A DNA stretch of 64,000 nucleotides, taken from Usitatibacter rugosus (GTDB lineage: Bacteria; Pseudomonadota; Gammaproteobacteria; Burkholderiales; Usitatibacteraceae). The DNA is taken from contig NZ_CP053069.1 of the NCBI RefSeq assembly GCF_013003965.1, positions 4,185,419-4,249,418 of the forward strand, read 5' to 3'. Both the position numbers and the translations under genes were made by a program. Each line of letters begins with the position of its first letter. The stretch's first letter is position 1. Of this stretch, positions 42,295 to 52,223 are shown one piece after another. The notes under the pieces were generated by a model that saw only the letters and a list, made by a program, of their open reading frames with translations, did not search any database and was not told the origin of the DNA.

Positions 42295-43194
42295 ATGAAG
42301 TTCGACGGCATTGCCGCCTTCCTGGCCATCGCGGACGCGGGCTCCGTGAGCGGGGCGGCGCGAGCCCTGAATCTTTCCAAGTCCGTCGTGAGCGAGCGGC
42401 TCACCGAATTGGAGCGCTCTCTTGGTGCACACCTCGTGCAGCGCACCACGCGGAAGCTCAACCTGACCGTCGAGGGCAGCGCCTTTCTCGACCGGGCACG
42501 GCGGATCGTGCAGGAAGCGGCCGACGCCCGGGCGGAGATCGCCGATCGCCGCGGCCAGCTTGCCGGGCCGTTCCGCATCTCGGCGCCGGTGAGCTTCGGC
42601 ACGCTGCACCTCGGACGTGCGCTCTATCCCTTCCTGCTCGCGAACCCGGGCATCCAGCTCTCGCTGGAGCTGGACGACCGCTTCGTGGACGTCGCCGCCG
42701 ATGGGTACGACGCGGTGATCCGCCATGGCGCCGTGGCGGACGCGCGCGTGATCGCGAAGCGAGTGGCCATGAGCCGGCGGGTGCTCGTCGCGTCGCCGGC
42801 ATATCTGCGCAAGCACGGAACGCCCCGCACGCTCGAGGCACTCCACGACCATGCCGGCATCCTCTACGCCAACCGGGATTCCGATTGGCGCTTCAAGGCG
42901 GGCAAGACCTCCACCGTCGTCCGCCCGAAGCGTTTCCTGCGCGTGAACAACGGGATCGCCATGCGCGACGCCGCGATCGCGGGCCTCGGCATCACCTTGC
43001 TGCCGACGTACATCTGCCGCCCCGAGCTGGATGCGAAGAAGCTGCAAGTCCTGAAGATCGGAGCCGAAGCGGACAGCGCGGAAGTGCACGTCGCGTACGC
43101 CACGACACGGGGCGCATCGGCGAAGGTGCGCGCCCTCATCGAATGCTTGAGAGCGGCGTTCGGGGATCCTCCGTACTGGGAACGCGGTATGTGA
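42295..43194 (+). CDS. LysR family transcriptional regulator
   Basis: A 299-residue LysR regulator; winged helix-turn-helix at about 5-62 (A-D-A-G-S-V-S-G-A-A-R-A-L-N-L-S-K-S-V-V-S), with the S-L-G-A-H-L-V-Q-R-T-T-R-K-L turn typical of the CrgA-like subgroup. It is divergent to the exported hydrolase at 41297 and probably controls it. No clear ribosome site precedes the ATG; the operator candidate at 42278 occupies that place. Confidence 0.9.
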   Translation: MKFDGIAAFLAIADAGSVSGAARALNLSKSVVSERLTELERSLGAHLVQRTTRKLNLTVEGSAFLDRARRIVQEAADARAEIADRRGQLAGPFRISAPVSFGTLHLGRALYPFLLANPGIQLSLELDDRFVDVAADGYDAVIRHGAVADARVIAKRVAMSRRVLVASPAYLRKHGTPRTLEALHDHAGILYANRDSDWRFKAGKTSTVVRPKRFLRVNNGIAMRDAAIAGLGITLLPTYICRPELDAKKLQVLKIGAEADSAEVHVAYATTRGASAKVRALIECLRAAFGDPPYWERGM

Positions 43195-43252
43195 CGTTCC
43201 GGGGGCAGCGTAGGATCGGGAACACATAAGAACGATATACGGAGGAGTCCCG

Positions 43253-44773
43253 ATGACCCTGCCCGCGATTTCGCGCGCCGCAACAATCCTGTCGCTTGCC
43301 CTCGTGCCCGCCCTGGCCGGTGCGGCCATCACCGAGTTCTCCATCACGTCGAAGGAGCCGTACGGTGACTTTGCCGCGGGCAAGTTCGTGAAGATCGAGG
43401 CCGAGGCTCGCGGCGTACTGTCTCCCACCGAGAAGATCCCCGGCCTCGACAAGGCGCCGCGCAATGCAAGCGGCATGGTCGAGTACAAGACGCCGGTCAC
43501 GCTGATCGTTCCCGAGAATCCCCGCGCGGGTAACGGCGCGCTGATCGTGGACGTGCCCAACCGCGGCCGCCCGATCGCGCACGGCCTCTACAACAGCCCG
43601 CGCACGCGCCCGATCCTCGTCGGTTCGCTCGACCAGGGCACCGGCTTCCTGCAGGACCGCGGCTACTCGCTCGCCGTCGTGCAATGGGAGCTCGGCGAAG
43701 GCCCGACGCTGCCGGCGTTCGAGAGCGGCAGCAAGAAGCTCTACGCGGAAGGCGTGGGCTTCGCGGCGGTTCGCGACGTCGCAATCTACCTGCGCAAGGA
43801 TGGCATCGAGCGCGTCTACGGGCTCGGCTACTCACAGACCGCGCGCTTCCTGAAGAGCTTCCTCGTGAACGGGTTCAACGAGGCGGGCGGCAAGACGGCC
43901 TTCGATGCGCTGCACATCGTGAACGCGGCCGCGGGCGGCATGCCGCTACTCGATGCGGGGCCGGGGCCGACCTCGGTCGCATCCGAGACGCCGGGCCACA
44001 CCAACCCCGAGCATCGCGGCGTGCACGAAGAGCCCTTCACGTACGGCGAGGTAATGAAGGTCGCGGGTCCGAAGTACACGAAGCTGCCGCTCGTGATGGT
44101 GAACCACACCTACAACGACTACATGGGCGGACGCGCGGCGCTTTCACGCACCGGCGCGAAGGGCTCGGCCGATCTCCCCATCCCCGACAACGTGCGCATG
44201 TACGACATCGCCGGCGCGCCGCACACGAACTCGCGCACGAAGAACAAGGACTGCGACGAAGGCCAGGGGCAGATCGACTGGTCGCCGGCTCTGCGCGCGC
44301 AGTTGGTGGCGCTCGACCTGTGGGTTCAGGGCAAGGCATCTCCTCCGGCCAACAAGCTGTTCGCGCTCGAAGCTCGGCCGACTGACGGGGAGGTCTTCCA
44401 GGCGCCGAAGTACCTGACGGGCTCGGTGCTGATGGTCCCGAAGCTCGATCGCGATCACAACCCGATGAGCGGCGTGGTGCTGCCGGACCTGATGGTGCCG
44501 ATCGCGAGCCACGGCTACATGAACTCACCGCTCTCGGTGATGGCGTGTCGGCAAGCCGGGACATACCGGCCGTTCACGAAGGAAGTGCTCGAGGCGCGCT
44601 ATCCCGGCGGCGTCAACGAGTACATGACGAAGATCCGCCTGGCCGTGCGTGACCTCGAGTCGCAGAAGCTGCTGCTCGAGGACGATGGTGCGGTGATCGT
44701 GAATGCGGCGGCGGAGAATCCGGCGTTCGCTCCGTCGCGCCCGAGGGCGCGAGGGGCACAGACAGCCCGGTAA
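43253..44773 (+). CDS. Alpha/beta hydrolase domain protein, exported
   Basis: A 506-residue protein with an N-terminal signal (cleaved after A-G-A-A near residue 24). It matches the large alpha/beta hydrolase domain group (PF20091-like) with the nucleophile in G-L-G-Y-S-Q-T-A-R near residues 192-200, and ends in a segment A-R-Y-P-G-G-V-N-E-Y typical of that group. A GGAGGAG ribosome site precedes the ATG at 43253. The substrate is not known. Confidence 0.8.
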   Translation: MTLPAISRAATILSLALVPALAGAAITEFSITSKEPYGDFAAGKFVKIEAEARGVLSPTEKIPGLDKAPRNASGMVEYKTPVTLIVPENPRAGNGALIVDVPNRGRPIAHGLYNSPRTRPILVGSLDQGTGFLQDRGYSLAVVQWELGEGPTLPAFESGSKKLYAEGVGFAAVRDVAIYLRKDGIERVYGLGYSQTARFLKSFLVNGFNEAGGKTAFDALHIVNAAAGGMPLLDAGPGPTSVASETPGHTNPEHRGVHEEPFTYGEVMKVAGPKYTKLPLVMVNHTYNDYMGGRAALSRTGAKGSADLPIPDNVRMYDIAGAPHTNSRTKNKDCDEGQGQIDWSPALRAQLVALDLWVQGKASPPANKLFALEARPTDGEVFQAPKYLTGSVLMVPKLDRDHNPMSGVVLPDLMVPIASHGYMNSPLSVMACRQAGTYRPFTKEVLEARYPGGVNEYMTKIRLAVRDLESQKLLLEDDGAVIVNAAAENPAFAPSRPRARGAQTAR

Positions 44774-44783
44774 AAACCCTCCG

Positions 44784-45224
44784 CTAGGCCAGCGTCGCCT
44801 TGAGAGTCACCTCGGGCACGCTGGCCAGCGCCTTCGAGAGCGGGCAGCCCTTCTTCGCGCCCTGGGCCAGCTCCTCGAACTTCTCCGGCGTGATCCCGGG
44901 CACCTTCGCGGTCAACTCCAGCGCGATGCGATCGATGGTGAACCCGTCGCCATCCTTCACGAGCCGCACGGCGGCCTTCGTATCGACGATCTCCGTCTTG
45001 AACCCCGCCTTGTCGCAAGCAAACGAGAACGCCATGGTGAAGCACGCGGCGTGCGCGGCGGCGAGGATCTCCTCCGGGTTCGTGCCCCGCCGGTCGTCCT
45101 CGAAGCGGCTGCCGAAGCCATAGGGGTATTCCTTCAGGGCGGCCGTTTGCGTGCTGATCTTGCCGACGCCGGCCTTGCCGCCGCCTTCCCAGTGAACGCT
45201 TGCCGTCTTTTCGATGCCACTCAT
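44784..45224 (-). CDS. OsmC family peroxiredoxin-like protein
   Basis: A 146-residue OsmC protein. The two catalytic Cys residues are visible: Cys61 in A-H-A-A-C-F-T-M and Cys127 in K-K-G-C-P-L-S-K, with the family segment G-T-N-P-E-E-I-L-A-A-A just ahead of the first. OsmC proteins reduce organic hydroperoxides. A GGAG ribosome site on the minus strand precedes the start at 45224. The neighbour upstream is a divergent Bug receptor. Confidence 0.92.
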   Translation of the reverse strand: MSGIEKTASVHWEGGGKAGVGKISTQTAALKEYPYGFGSRFEDDRRGTNPEEILAAAHAACFTMAFSFACDKAGFKTEIVDTKAAVRLVKDGDGFTIDRIALELTAKVPGITPEKFEELAQGAKKGCPLSKALASVPEVTLKATLA

Positions 45225-45344
45225 GGTTCTTCTCCTTGGAATTGTTGAAGCCTGCCAGCTCTGACAACGGTTGCGACCCTTGGTGCCTTGCCGCGGGGCG
45301 CGTGGGCAAGGCATCCTGAGGGCGATACCCACGTCGGAGCGCCA

Positions 45345-46331
45345 ATGTCCCTTATCCGCCATTCATTCGCCCGCCTCGCCGGAGCGGTCACGCTCGGCGT
45401 CCTTTTCCTCGCGAGCGCCGGCATTGCCCATGCCCAGTATCCCAACAAACCGATCAAGTTGATCGTGGGCTTCCCGCCGGGCGGCGGTTCCGACTCCGCG
45501 GCCCGCCTCACGGCCCAGGCCCTCTCCGACAAGCTCGGCCAACCGGTCGTCGTCGAGAACAAGCCCGGCGCCAACACCATCATCGCCACCGAGTTCGTGA
45601 AGAGCCAGCCCGCGGACGGCTACACGCTGCTCTTCGTCTCGGCGTCGTTCGCGATCAACCCCAGCCTCTACAAGCTCTCGTTCGATCCGGAGAAGGATTT
45701 CGCGCCCGTGGGCCTGGTCGCGGTCGTGCCGCTGATGCTGATCACGAACATGGAGATCCCCGCGAAGAACGTGGCGGAGCTGGTCGCGCTCGCGAAGGCG
45801 CAGCCCGGCAAGCTCACGTACGCATCCTTTGGCCAGGGGAGCGCCGCGCACCTCGCGGGTGAAATGTTCTCCGCGATGACCGGAACCGAGATGCTGCACA
45901 TCCCGTTCAAGGGCAGCGGTCCCGCGATCACCGAGCTGCTGGGTGGACGCGTGACGATGATGTTCCCGGGCATTGGGTCGGCCGTGCCGCTGGTGAAGGA
46001 AGGCAAGCTTCGCGGCATCGCGGTCTCCACCTCGAAGCGCGTCGGCTACTTGCCCGACATCCCGACCGTGGCAGAGTCCGGCGTCCCCGGCTTCGATATC
46101 GGCACTTGGGAATCGATCCAGGCGCCAGCCGGCACGCCGCCCGACGTCGTGGCGAAGCTCAACGCGGCCATGAAAGACGTGCTGGCCACGCCCGTGTTGC
46201 GTGAAAAGCTGGTCGCCCTCGGCATGGAACCGGACGGCACGAAGAGTCCCGCCGAGACCGCACAGTTCATCCGCAGCGAGACGCAGAAGTTCGGCAAGCT
46301 CGTGAAGGACCGCAACATCAAGGTGGAATGA
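45345..46331 (+). CDS. Bug-type tripartite tricarboxylate receptor
   Basis: A 328-residue TctC/Bug receptor. The signal peptide ends A-I-A-H-A near residue 27 and the mature protein opens Q-Y-P-N-K-P-I-K-L-I-V-G-F-P-P-G-G. The ATG at 45345 has GGAG five bases upstream and places the signal at the true N-terminus; the longer frame upstream adds an unlikely hydrophilic extension. Its stop overlaps the DadA-like gene by four bases, so receptor and oxidoreductase form one unit. Confidence 0.92.
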   Translation: MSLIRHSFARLAGAVTLGVLFLASAGIAHAQYPNKPIKLIVGFPPGGGSDSAARLTAQALSDKLGQPVVVENKPGANTIIATEFVKSQPADGYTLLFVSASFAINPSLYKLSFDPEKDFAPVGLVAVVPLMLITNMEIPAKNVAELVALAKAQPGKLTYASFGQGSAAHLAGEMFSAMTGTEMLHIPFKGSGPAITELLGGRVTMMFPGIGSAVPLVKEGKLRGIAVSTSKRVGYLPDIPTVAESGVPGFDIGTWESIQAPAGTPPDVVAKLNAAMKDVLATPVLREKLVALGMEPDGTKSPAETAQFIRSETQKFGKLVKDRNIKVE

Positions 46332-47578
46332 TGACGTCGCAAGTCACCGTCATCGGCGGCGGCATCGTCGGCGTCTGCTCCGCCCTCTTCCTGCAGCGCC
46401 AGGGCTTCACCGTCACGCTGGTCGAGGCCGGCAACATCGGCGAGGGCACGTCCTTCGGCAACGCGGGCAACATCAGCCCGGGCGCGGTAGTCCCGTATCT
46501 CATTCCCGGCATCCTCAGCGAGGCGCCCAAGTGGCTGCTCGACGACGAGGGTCCGCTCAAGGTCCGGCCCGGATACTTCCTCAAGGTGCTGCCGTGGTTC
46601 ATGGCCGCGGCGAAGGAAGCGAAGGTCGAGAACGCACTGAAGACTTCCCGCGCCATGCGCGACCTCCACCGCGGCACGTTCGACGCATACGCGGAACTCA
46701 CGCGCGGCACGGAAGCCGATGCGCTCATCGACCGCTGCGGCCAGCTCTACGTCTCCGAGCGCGAGAACTACGCGCAAGGCTCGCAGCTCGCGCAGTTCAT
46801 GCGCGAAGCGGCCGGCATCAAGGCCATCCCCATCAGCGGCGCCGAGGTCCTCGAGGCCGAACCCACGCTGGCCCCCATATATGGGAGTGGCCTCCTGCTG
46901 CCCGACAACGGCCGCGTGAAGAACCCGCACCAGCTCACGACGATCCTCGCGAAGGAAGCCGAGAAGAACGGCGCCACGATCGTGCGCGGCAAGGTCGTCT
47001 CGATCCTCACCAACGGAATGCACGTGCAGGCGATCTCGGTGAACGACACCACGATGCCGGTTGAGCGTCTCGTGATCGCGGCGGGCGTCGGTTCGCGCAA
47101 GCTTGCAGCCGCACTGGGCATCGAGGTGCCGCTCGAAGCCGAGCGCGGTTATCACATCACCGTCGTCGATTCGAACGTGATGCCGAAGGTCACCGTCACC
47201 AATCGCGACCTCTCGTTCGCTTGCGCGCCGATGAACATGGGGCTACGGGTGGCGGGTACGGCGGAGTTCGGAGGCGTCGATTCGGAACCGGACTGGTCAC
47301 GCACCGAGCTGCTCAAGCGCCAGGCCCTGAAGATGTTCCCCGCCTTGAAGCTCGGGAACGTCACGCGTTGGGCCGGCGATCGCCCCTCCTTCCCGGATGG
47401 CCTGCCCGCATTGGGACAAGCACCGGGCTACGACAACGCGTACTTCGCCTTCGGCAACGGCCACTTCGGGATCACCGGCGGCCCCGTCATGGGCAAGTAC
47501 ATCGCGGAGATCGTCGCGGGGAAGAAGCCCGGCATCGACGTGACGCCTTTCCGGCCCTCGCGCTTCACGGTGAAGTAA
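46328..47578 (+). CDS. DadA-like FAD-dependent amino acid dehydrogenase
   Basis: A 416-residue FAD-dependent oxidoreductase of the D-amino acid dehydrogenase (DAO/DadA) family. The dinucleotide-binding motif is V-I-G-G-G-I-V-G-V near the N-terminus, and the C-terminal G-N-G-H-F-G-I-T-G-G-P is the second FAD contact of the family. Coupling to a Bug receptor by a four-base overlap suggests that the receptor binds an amino acid or amino-carboxylate that this enzyme oxidises. The exact substrate is open. Confidence 0.88.
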   Translation: MMTSQVTVIGGGIVGVCSALFLQRQGFTVTLVEAGNIGEGTSFGNAGNISPGAVVPYLIPGILSEAPKWLLDDEGPLKVRPGYFLKVLPWFMAAAKEAKVENALKTSRAMRDLHRGTFDAYAELTRGTEADALIDRCGQLYVSERENYAQGSQLAQFMREAAGIKAIPISGAEVLEAEPTLAPIYGSGLLLPDNGRVKNPHQLTTILAKEAEKNGATIVRGKVVSILTNGMHVQAISVNDTTMPVERLVIAAGVGSRKLAAALGIEVPLEAERGYHITVVDSNVMPKVTVTNRDLSFACAPMNMGLRVAGTAEFGGVDSEPDWSRTELLKRQALKMFPALKLGNVTRWAGDRPSFPDGLPALGQAPGYDNAYFAFGNGHFGITGGPVMGKYIAEIVAGKKPGIDVTPFRPSRFTVK

Positions 47579-47584
47579 GAGCCG

Positions 47585-48034
47585 TCACCGGTTCGAATCC
47601 TCACCGGAGCGGAAGATGACCTGCCTTCGTCCGAAGAGCCGCGCGTCCACGGAGTAGCCGCCCGGTCCGAGCAGCGCGAGCGCAAGCGCGGTGATCACCG
47701 AACAGACGTAAACCACCTCGAGGTCTCCGCCCGACGCGCGCCACGCGATGAGCTCGAGCACGACGCACAAGAGCGAAGCGACGGGCGTGAGCACTCCCAC
47801 CGCCAGCGAGATCACCGCCACCCACGCAAGCAGCAGCACGACCGGCGACGCCTCGCGGCTCGCCAACGGAGCGATCACGCCGGCCAGCACCATGAGGCCC
47901 AGCGCCGCTCGCATCAGCAGGAGCGCGTAGCCCGGCCGCCCCGTGGGAAACATGGAGAAAAGTCTTTGCATCCATGGCATCGTAGGCATCGATGTTGGGG
48001 GGAAGTACCCGAATTCCGGGGATGCCCCGCTCAT
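47585..48034 (-). CDS. DoxX-like membrane protein
   Basis: A protein of up to 149 residues with four hydrophobic stretches (about 38-56, 64-84, 85-100 and 108-126). The arrangement is that of the DoxX family of small membrane proteins. The start is uncertain: 48034 gives the longest form, while Met at 47971 (M-Q-R-L-F) is a plausible shorter start. Convergent with the DadA-like gene, six bases from its stop; divergent from the sensor kinase. Confidence 0.7.
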   Translation of the reverse strand: MSGASPEFGYFPPTSMPTMPWMQRLFSMFPTGRPGYALLLMRAALGLMVLAGVIAPLASREASPVVLLLAWVAVISLAVGVLTPVASLLCVVLELIAWRASGGDLEVVYVCSVITALALALLGPGGYSVDARLFGRRQVIFRSGEDSNR

Positions 48035-48100
48035 GCTTTCGAGTGATTTGATCCTCCACGCCTTGCGTTAGATTTCCTTCTCCCACGGCGAAAGACATCG

Positions 48101-51100
48101 ATGGCCGGCACCGGACGACTGGCGGCAGCGTTGATTCTCCTGGCCTGGTGCACGGCAGCTTCCGCGCTGAGCCTCGACAGCAAGCTCCGCGATCTCCGCC
48201 TCACCACGTGGAGTCCCAGGGACGGCGTTCCCACCGGGATCTCGACACTCGTGCAGGCCAGCGACGGATACCTCTGGATTGCCAGCACCAACGGCCTGCA
48301 CCGGTTCGACGGCTTGCGCTTCGAGCCGGTCGAGATTCCACGCGACGATCGCCTGTCGTCGATCGCCATCTTCGAACTTTTCGCTCCCTCCTCGGGCGGT
48401 GTGTGGATCGGCTTCTCCTTCGGCGGCGCGGCCTTCCTGAAGGACGGCCAGGCGACGATCTACACGGAACGCGAGGGCCTCCCGCCGGGCTCCGTGATGT
48501 CGTTCACCGAAGATCACGACGGGAGAATCTGGATGGGAGGCACCGGCGGCGTCGCGCGCCTCGAAGGCTCGCGTTGGCTAAGGCTCGGCCCGGAAAGCGG
48601 CCATCCGAATGAGCTGACGGATCCCGTGATGGTCGACAGCGCGGGAACGCTCTGGAGCGCAACCCGCAAGTCGGTTCGTTTCCTGCCCAAGGGCGAGACG
48701 ATGTTTCGCGAGGTTGGCGCGCCCGGTGACCACGAGACCGGAGCGGCAGGGACAACGGCCCTGTTCGAGTCGCGGTCCGGCGCGGTCTGGTGGGGCAACG
48801 GTGCTGTGGTCCGCAAGGTCTTCCAGAACGACACCCCTCGCCAACGGACCCGGTCGCCGCAACGCTCCCTCCTGTTCGATCGGGACGGCGCGGTTTGGGT
48901 CACCTCGGAGAAGGGCGAAGTGCGGCGGAACACGCGCCCGGAAGGGCTGGACCCGCGATCGGCGAATCGAGTCGAGTCGTGGGATTCCATCAAGCCCGCC
49001 GTCGCGTTCAATATCTTCGAAGATAGCGAAGGCAACGTGTGGGTTGCATCGGAGCGCGGCCTGCTTCGCTTCTCGGAGCGCACCGTCGCCGCGGTCGTGC
49101 CCCCGCCACCTGTGCTGGAGGCTGGCTACGCTCCGATCAACGCAGCCATCGTCGCCGCGGATCGAGGAGCCTTGTGGGTCGGAGGATGGATGTTCCCGTC
49201 GTTCAAGGTCCAGGACCGTCCGGAGCTTCTTCCCGCGAACGTGGGCTCGGTGTCCTGCGCGATTCGTCTCGACGATGGCTCCGTCCTGCTGGGAGGCCCC
49301 AACGGGTTCGTGCGCTTTGCGCCGGGACGCGTAGACCGCATGAAGCGGCCGGAGGGCACGGGCGACTGGGATGTGCAGGCGATGGCCAAGGACCGCGCCG
49401 GGGCGCTCTGGGTTTCGATCGTGCGCAACGGCGTGTTCCGGCTGAAGGACGGAGCCTGGAAGGCCTACGGTGGCATCGCGTCGTTGCCGGAGCTGACCGC
49501 GATTTCGATGGCGACGGATGCCGAGGGGCGCGTGTGGTTCGGCTACACGGAAGGCCGCGTGGCCGTGGTCGAGGGCGACCGCGCCCGTGTGTTCGCCGGG
49601 AAGGATCGGCTTCCCATCGGCAACGTCACGGCCATCCACGCCAGGCGCGGGCGGGTCTGGGCCGGCGGCGATGTCGGACTGGCGCTCTTCGACGGCACGC
49701 GTTTCCGGGCGATGAGCTCCGAGGTGGAGGGCGCGTTCAGGAACATCACCGGCATCATCGAAACGGCCGACGGTGACCTGTGGCTCAACGCCGCGCCTGG
49801 AATCATCCACATCACGTCCGCTGAGCTGCGCCTAGCGGCTACCGAGCCCGCACATCGCATCCGGGGCGAGATCTTCGATGCGGCCGACGGCGTGCAAGGC
49901 ACCAGCGCCAGGATTCGTCCGCTGCCGAGCGCGGTCGAGGGCACCGATGGCCGGCTCTGGTTCGCTACGGGGGTGGACATCTATTCCCTCGATCCCACTC
50001 GCATCCATCGCAACCTGGTTCCTCCGCAAGTCTCGATCCAGGCTCTTGTTGCCGACGGCAAGTCCTATGCGCTTACGGAGAAGGCGACATTGCCCGCGAA
50101 CCCCGCCTCGATCCGCATCGACTACGTCGGCATCAGCCTCACGATGGCCGAGAAGGTTCGCTACCGCTACAAGCTCGAAGGCGTCGACAAGGATTGGCAG
50201 GACGTGCGCGGCCGCCAGCAGGCGTTCTACACGAACCTCGCTCCGGGCCTGCATCGCTTCCACGTCATGGCCTCCAACAATGACGGTGTGTGGAACGAGA
50301 CGGGCGGAACGCTGGAGTTCCGGATCCCGCCGACGTTCTTCCAGACCGGATGGTTCATCGCGCTGTGCGTGGCGGCATCCGGGCTCGCCCTGTGGGCCGT
50401 GATCCGGTTCCGGGTCCGGCAGGTGGCAAGGCAGATGCGCACCCGCTTCAACGAGCGCATGGCGGAGCGCGAGCGCATCGCGCGCGAGCTGCACGACACG
50501 TTGCTGCAGGGAACACAGGGCCTCGTCTACAGCGTGCAAGCGGCGGCCAACCATCTCCCTCGCGAGGAACCCGTTCGCGCGATGCTCGAGAAGACCATCG
50601 AGCGCGCCACGGCCGCCGTGAGCGAGGGCCGTGACCGCATCCAGGACCTGCGCGTTCCCGCGGATGCGGGCCGCGACCTTGGCGATGCGCTGGCCGCGGT
50701 GGGCCAGGAGCTGGCCCGGGGACTGGAGATCGACTTTCGCACGCTCGTCGAGGGTGCACCGCGCCCCCTGGGAGCGGCGACAAGGCAGGAGGCCTACCAG
50801 ATCGGACGCGAGGCGCTGCTCAACGCATTTCGCCACGCCCGCGCCGCGTCGATCGAAGTCCAGCTCATCTATGAAGAAGAAGGGCTGCGCGTGCGCGTTC
50901 GGGACGATGGCGTTGGCGTAAACCTCGACGCAGCCCAATCCGCCGGCCATTGGGGCATGCGCGGAATGCGCGAGCGAGCACAGAAGCTGGGCGCGCAGCT
51001 CGACGTCTGGAGCCGCGAGGGGGCCGGCACCGGCACGGAGATCGCCCTGCGCGTGCCCGCCGCCGCCGCATACGTCCGCCGCGCTCCACGCTCGGCGTGG

Positions 51101-51136
51101 CAATCGATTCGCGACCTCCTGGGAGCCCAACGATGA
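48101..51136 (+). CDS. Beta-propeller sensor histidine kinase (two-component regulator propeller type)
   Basis: A 1011-residue sensor. After a signal sequence come Reg_prop beta-propeller repeats (about 30-640; repeating units such as D-G-Y-L-W-I-A-S-T-N-G-L), a Y_Y_Y domain near 660-740, a membrane helix near 747-767, a HisKA_3 dimerisation domain with R-E-L-H-D-T-L-L-Q-G (phosphoacceptor His798) and an ATPase domain with D-D-G-V-G-V and G-M-R-G-M-R-E-R. The NarX-like kinase type pairs with LuxR-type regulators, and one follows directly with a four-base overlap. The ligand is probably an external polymer or sugar, as in related systems. Confidence 0.93.
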   Translation: MAGTGRLAAALILLAWCTAASALSLDSKLRDLRLTTWSPRDGVPTGISTLVQASDGYLWIASTNGLHRFDGLRFEPVEIPRDDRLSSIAIFELFAPSSGGVWIGFSFGGAAFLKDGQATIYTEREGLPPGSVMSFTEDHDGRIWMGGTGGVARLEGSRWLRLGPESGHPNELTDPVMVDSAGTLWSATRKSVRFLPKGETMFREVGAPGDHETGAAGTTALFESRSGAVWWGNGAVVRKVFQNDTPRQRTRSPQRSLLFDRDGAVWVTSEKGEVRRNTRPEGLDPRSANRVESWDSIKPAVAFNIFEDSEGNVWVASERGLLRFSERTVAAVVPPPPVLEAGYAPINAAIVAADRGALWVGGWMFPSFKVQDRPELLPANVGSVSCAIRLDDGSVLLGGPNGFVRFAPGRVDRMKRPEGTGDWDVQAMAKDRAGALWVSIVRNGVFRLKDGAWKAYGGIASLPELTAISMATDAEGRVWFGYTEGRVAVVEGDRARVFAGKDRLPIGNVTAIHARRGRVWAGGDVGLALFDGTRFRAMSSEVEGAFRNITGIIETADGDLWLNAAPGIIHITSAELRLAATEPAHRIRGEIFDAADGVQGTSARIRPLPSAVEGTDGRLWFATGVDIYSLDPTRIHRNLVPPQVSIQALVADGKSYALTEKATLPANPASIRIDYVGISLTMAEKVRYRYKLEGVDKDWQDVRGRQQAFYTNLAPGLHRFHVMASNNDGVWNETGGTLEFRIPPTFFQTGWFIALCVAASGLALWAVIRFRVRQVARQMRTRFNERMAERERIARELHDTLLQGTQGLVYSVQAAANHLPREEPVRAMLEKTIERATAAVSEGRDRIQDLRVPADAGRDLGDALAAVGQELARGLEIDFRTLVEGAPRPLGAATRQEAYQIGREALLNAFRHARAASIEVQLIYEEEGLRVRVRDDGVGVNLDAAQSAGHWGMRGMRERAQKLGAQLDVWSREGAGTGTEIALRVPAAAAYVRRAPRSAWQSIRDLLGAQR

Positions 51137-51762
51137 CCGACACCGCGCCCATACGCATCCTCGTCGTCGACGACCATCCGCTCCTGCGCGAGGGATTGGC
51201 CGCCGTGATCGACAGCGTGCCCGGCATGAAGATCGTTGCGCAGGCAAGCGACGGACACGAAGCGCTCGCTCGCTTCCGCGAGCACCGGCCGGACGTGACC
51301 CTGATGGACCTGCAGATGCCGGGCATGGACGGCATCGCCGCCGCCGCGGCCATCCGCGCCGAGTGGCCCAATGCCCGCATCGTGATGCTGACCACGTACC
51401 AGGGCGATGCCCAGGCGCTGCGTGCGCTGAAGGCCGGTGCGATCGGTTACCTGCTGAAGAGCATGCCGCACGAGGATCTCGTGGAGGGCATTCGCTCCGC
51501 GCACGCCGGCCAGCGCTATATCCCGCGGGAGATCGCCGCCGAGCTCGCGGCCCACGTCGCCGACGACACCCTTTCGCCCCGCGAAGTCGACGTGCTCAAG
51601 CGTGTGGCCGCCGGCGGCTCCAACAAGACCATCGCCGCGCAGCTCTCGCTCTCCGAAGACACCGTCAAGTCGCATGTGAAGAACATCATGGGCAAGCTCT
51701 CCGCGAGCGACCGGACGCACGCCGTCACCATCGCGCTCAAGCGCGGCATCATCGACATGTGA
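51133..51762 (+). CDS. LuxR/NarL family response regulator
   Basis: A 209-residue response regulator. The receiver domain has the acidic pair Asp13-Asp14, phosphoacceptor Asp59 in L-M-D-L-Q-M-P-G, and the conserved Lys in G-Y-L-L-K-S near 110. A LuxR-type helix-turn-helix (about 145-205; L-S-P-R-E-V-D-V-L then S-E-D-T-V-K-S-H-V-K-N-I) closes it. The start overlaps the sensor kinase stop, so the two form a typical pair. Its 3-prime end overlaps the convergent AraC gene by 14 bases. Confidence 0.95.
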   Translation: MTDTAPIRILVVDDHPLLREGLAAVIDSVPGMKIVAQASDGHEALARFREHRPDVTLMDLQMPGMDGIAAAAAIRAEWPNARIVMLTTYQGDAQALRALKAGAIGYLLKSMPHEDLVEGIRSAHAGQRYIPREIAAELAAHVADDTLSPREVDVLKRVAAGGSNKTIAAQLSLSEDTVKSHVKNIMGKLSASDRTHAVTIALKRGIIDM

Positions 51763-52093
51763 GCGGTTGGTACTTCCCCGGCGTGAAGCCGGTGTGGCGG
51801 CGGAAGGAGCGCGTGAAGTGGCTCTGGTCGTAGAACCCGAGCTCCGCCGCCACGCTCGCCAGCGTCGTCTCCCGTCCCTCCAGCGCGAGCCGCGCGAGCT
51901 CGATGCGCCGGCGCAGCACGAAGGCCATCGGGCTGTGGCCCGTGCTCCGGCGAAACATCCTCACGAAGTGGAACTTGCTGACGCAGGCGATGCTCGCCAG
52001 CGTGCCGAGGTTCAAGTTCTCGCCGATGTTGTCTTCGATGTGCGCCATCACGCGTTCCATCGCGCGTGGCTTGAGTCCGCTTGAAGTGTGCAT
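51749..52093 (-). CDS. AraC family transcriptional regulator, DNA-binding domain only
   Basis: A 114-residue protein consisting almost wholly of the AraC-type double helix-turn-helix: N-L-G-T-L-A-S-I-A-C-V-S-K-F-H-F-V-R-M-F for the first part and V-A-A-E-L-G-F-Y-D-Q-S-H-F-T-R-S-F for the second. The ATG at 52093 has an AAGGAAA ribosome site; the frame is open further upstream to 52204, but that extension has no domain features. Such stand-alone domains act like SoxS or MarA. Convergent with the response regulator. Confidence 0.82.
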   Translation of the reverse strand: MHTSSGLKPRAMERVMAHIEDNIGENLNLGTLASIACVSKFHFVRMFRRSTGHSPMAFVLRRRIELARLALEGRETTLASVAAELGFYDQSHFTRSFRRHTGFTPGKYQPLTCR

Positions 52094-52223
52094 TCGAGTT
52101 TCCTTTCGCAGGATGGCAATGAGGTGATGCCATCCTGCGAGCGCGACACGCGACGCATAAGACCGGAAAGCTCGAACTTGTTGTCCTTCGATAGTGTGAG
52201 TCACGAGTCCTACCCCAGCGTGG

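Noticed and set aside
45288-45344. Longer N-terminus of the Bug receptor from an upstream ATG
   Set aside because: It would bury the signal peptide behind 19 hydrophilic residues; the ATG at 45345 has its own ribosome site.
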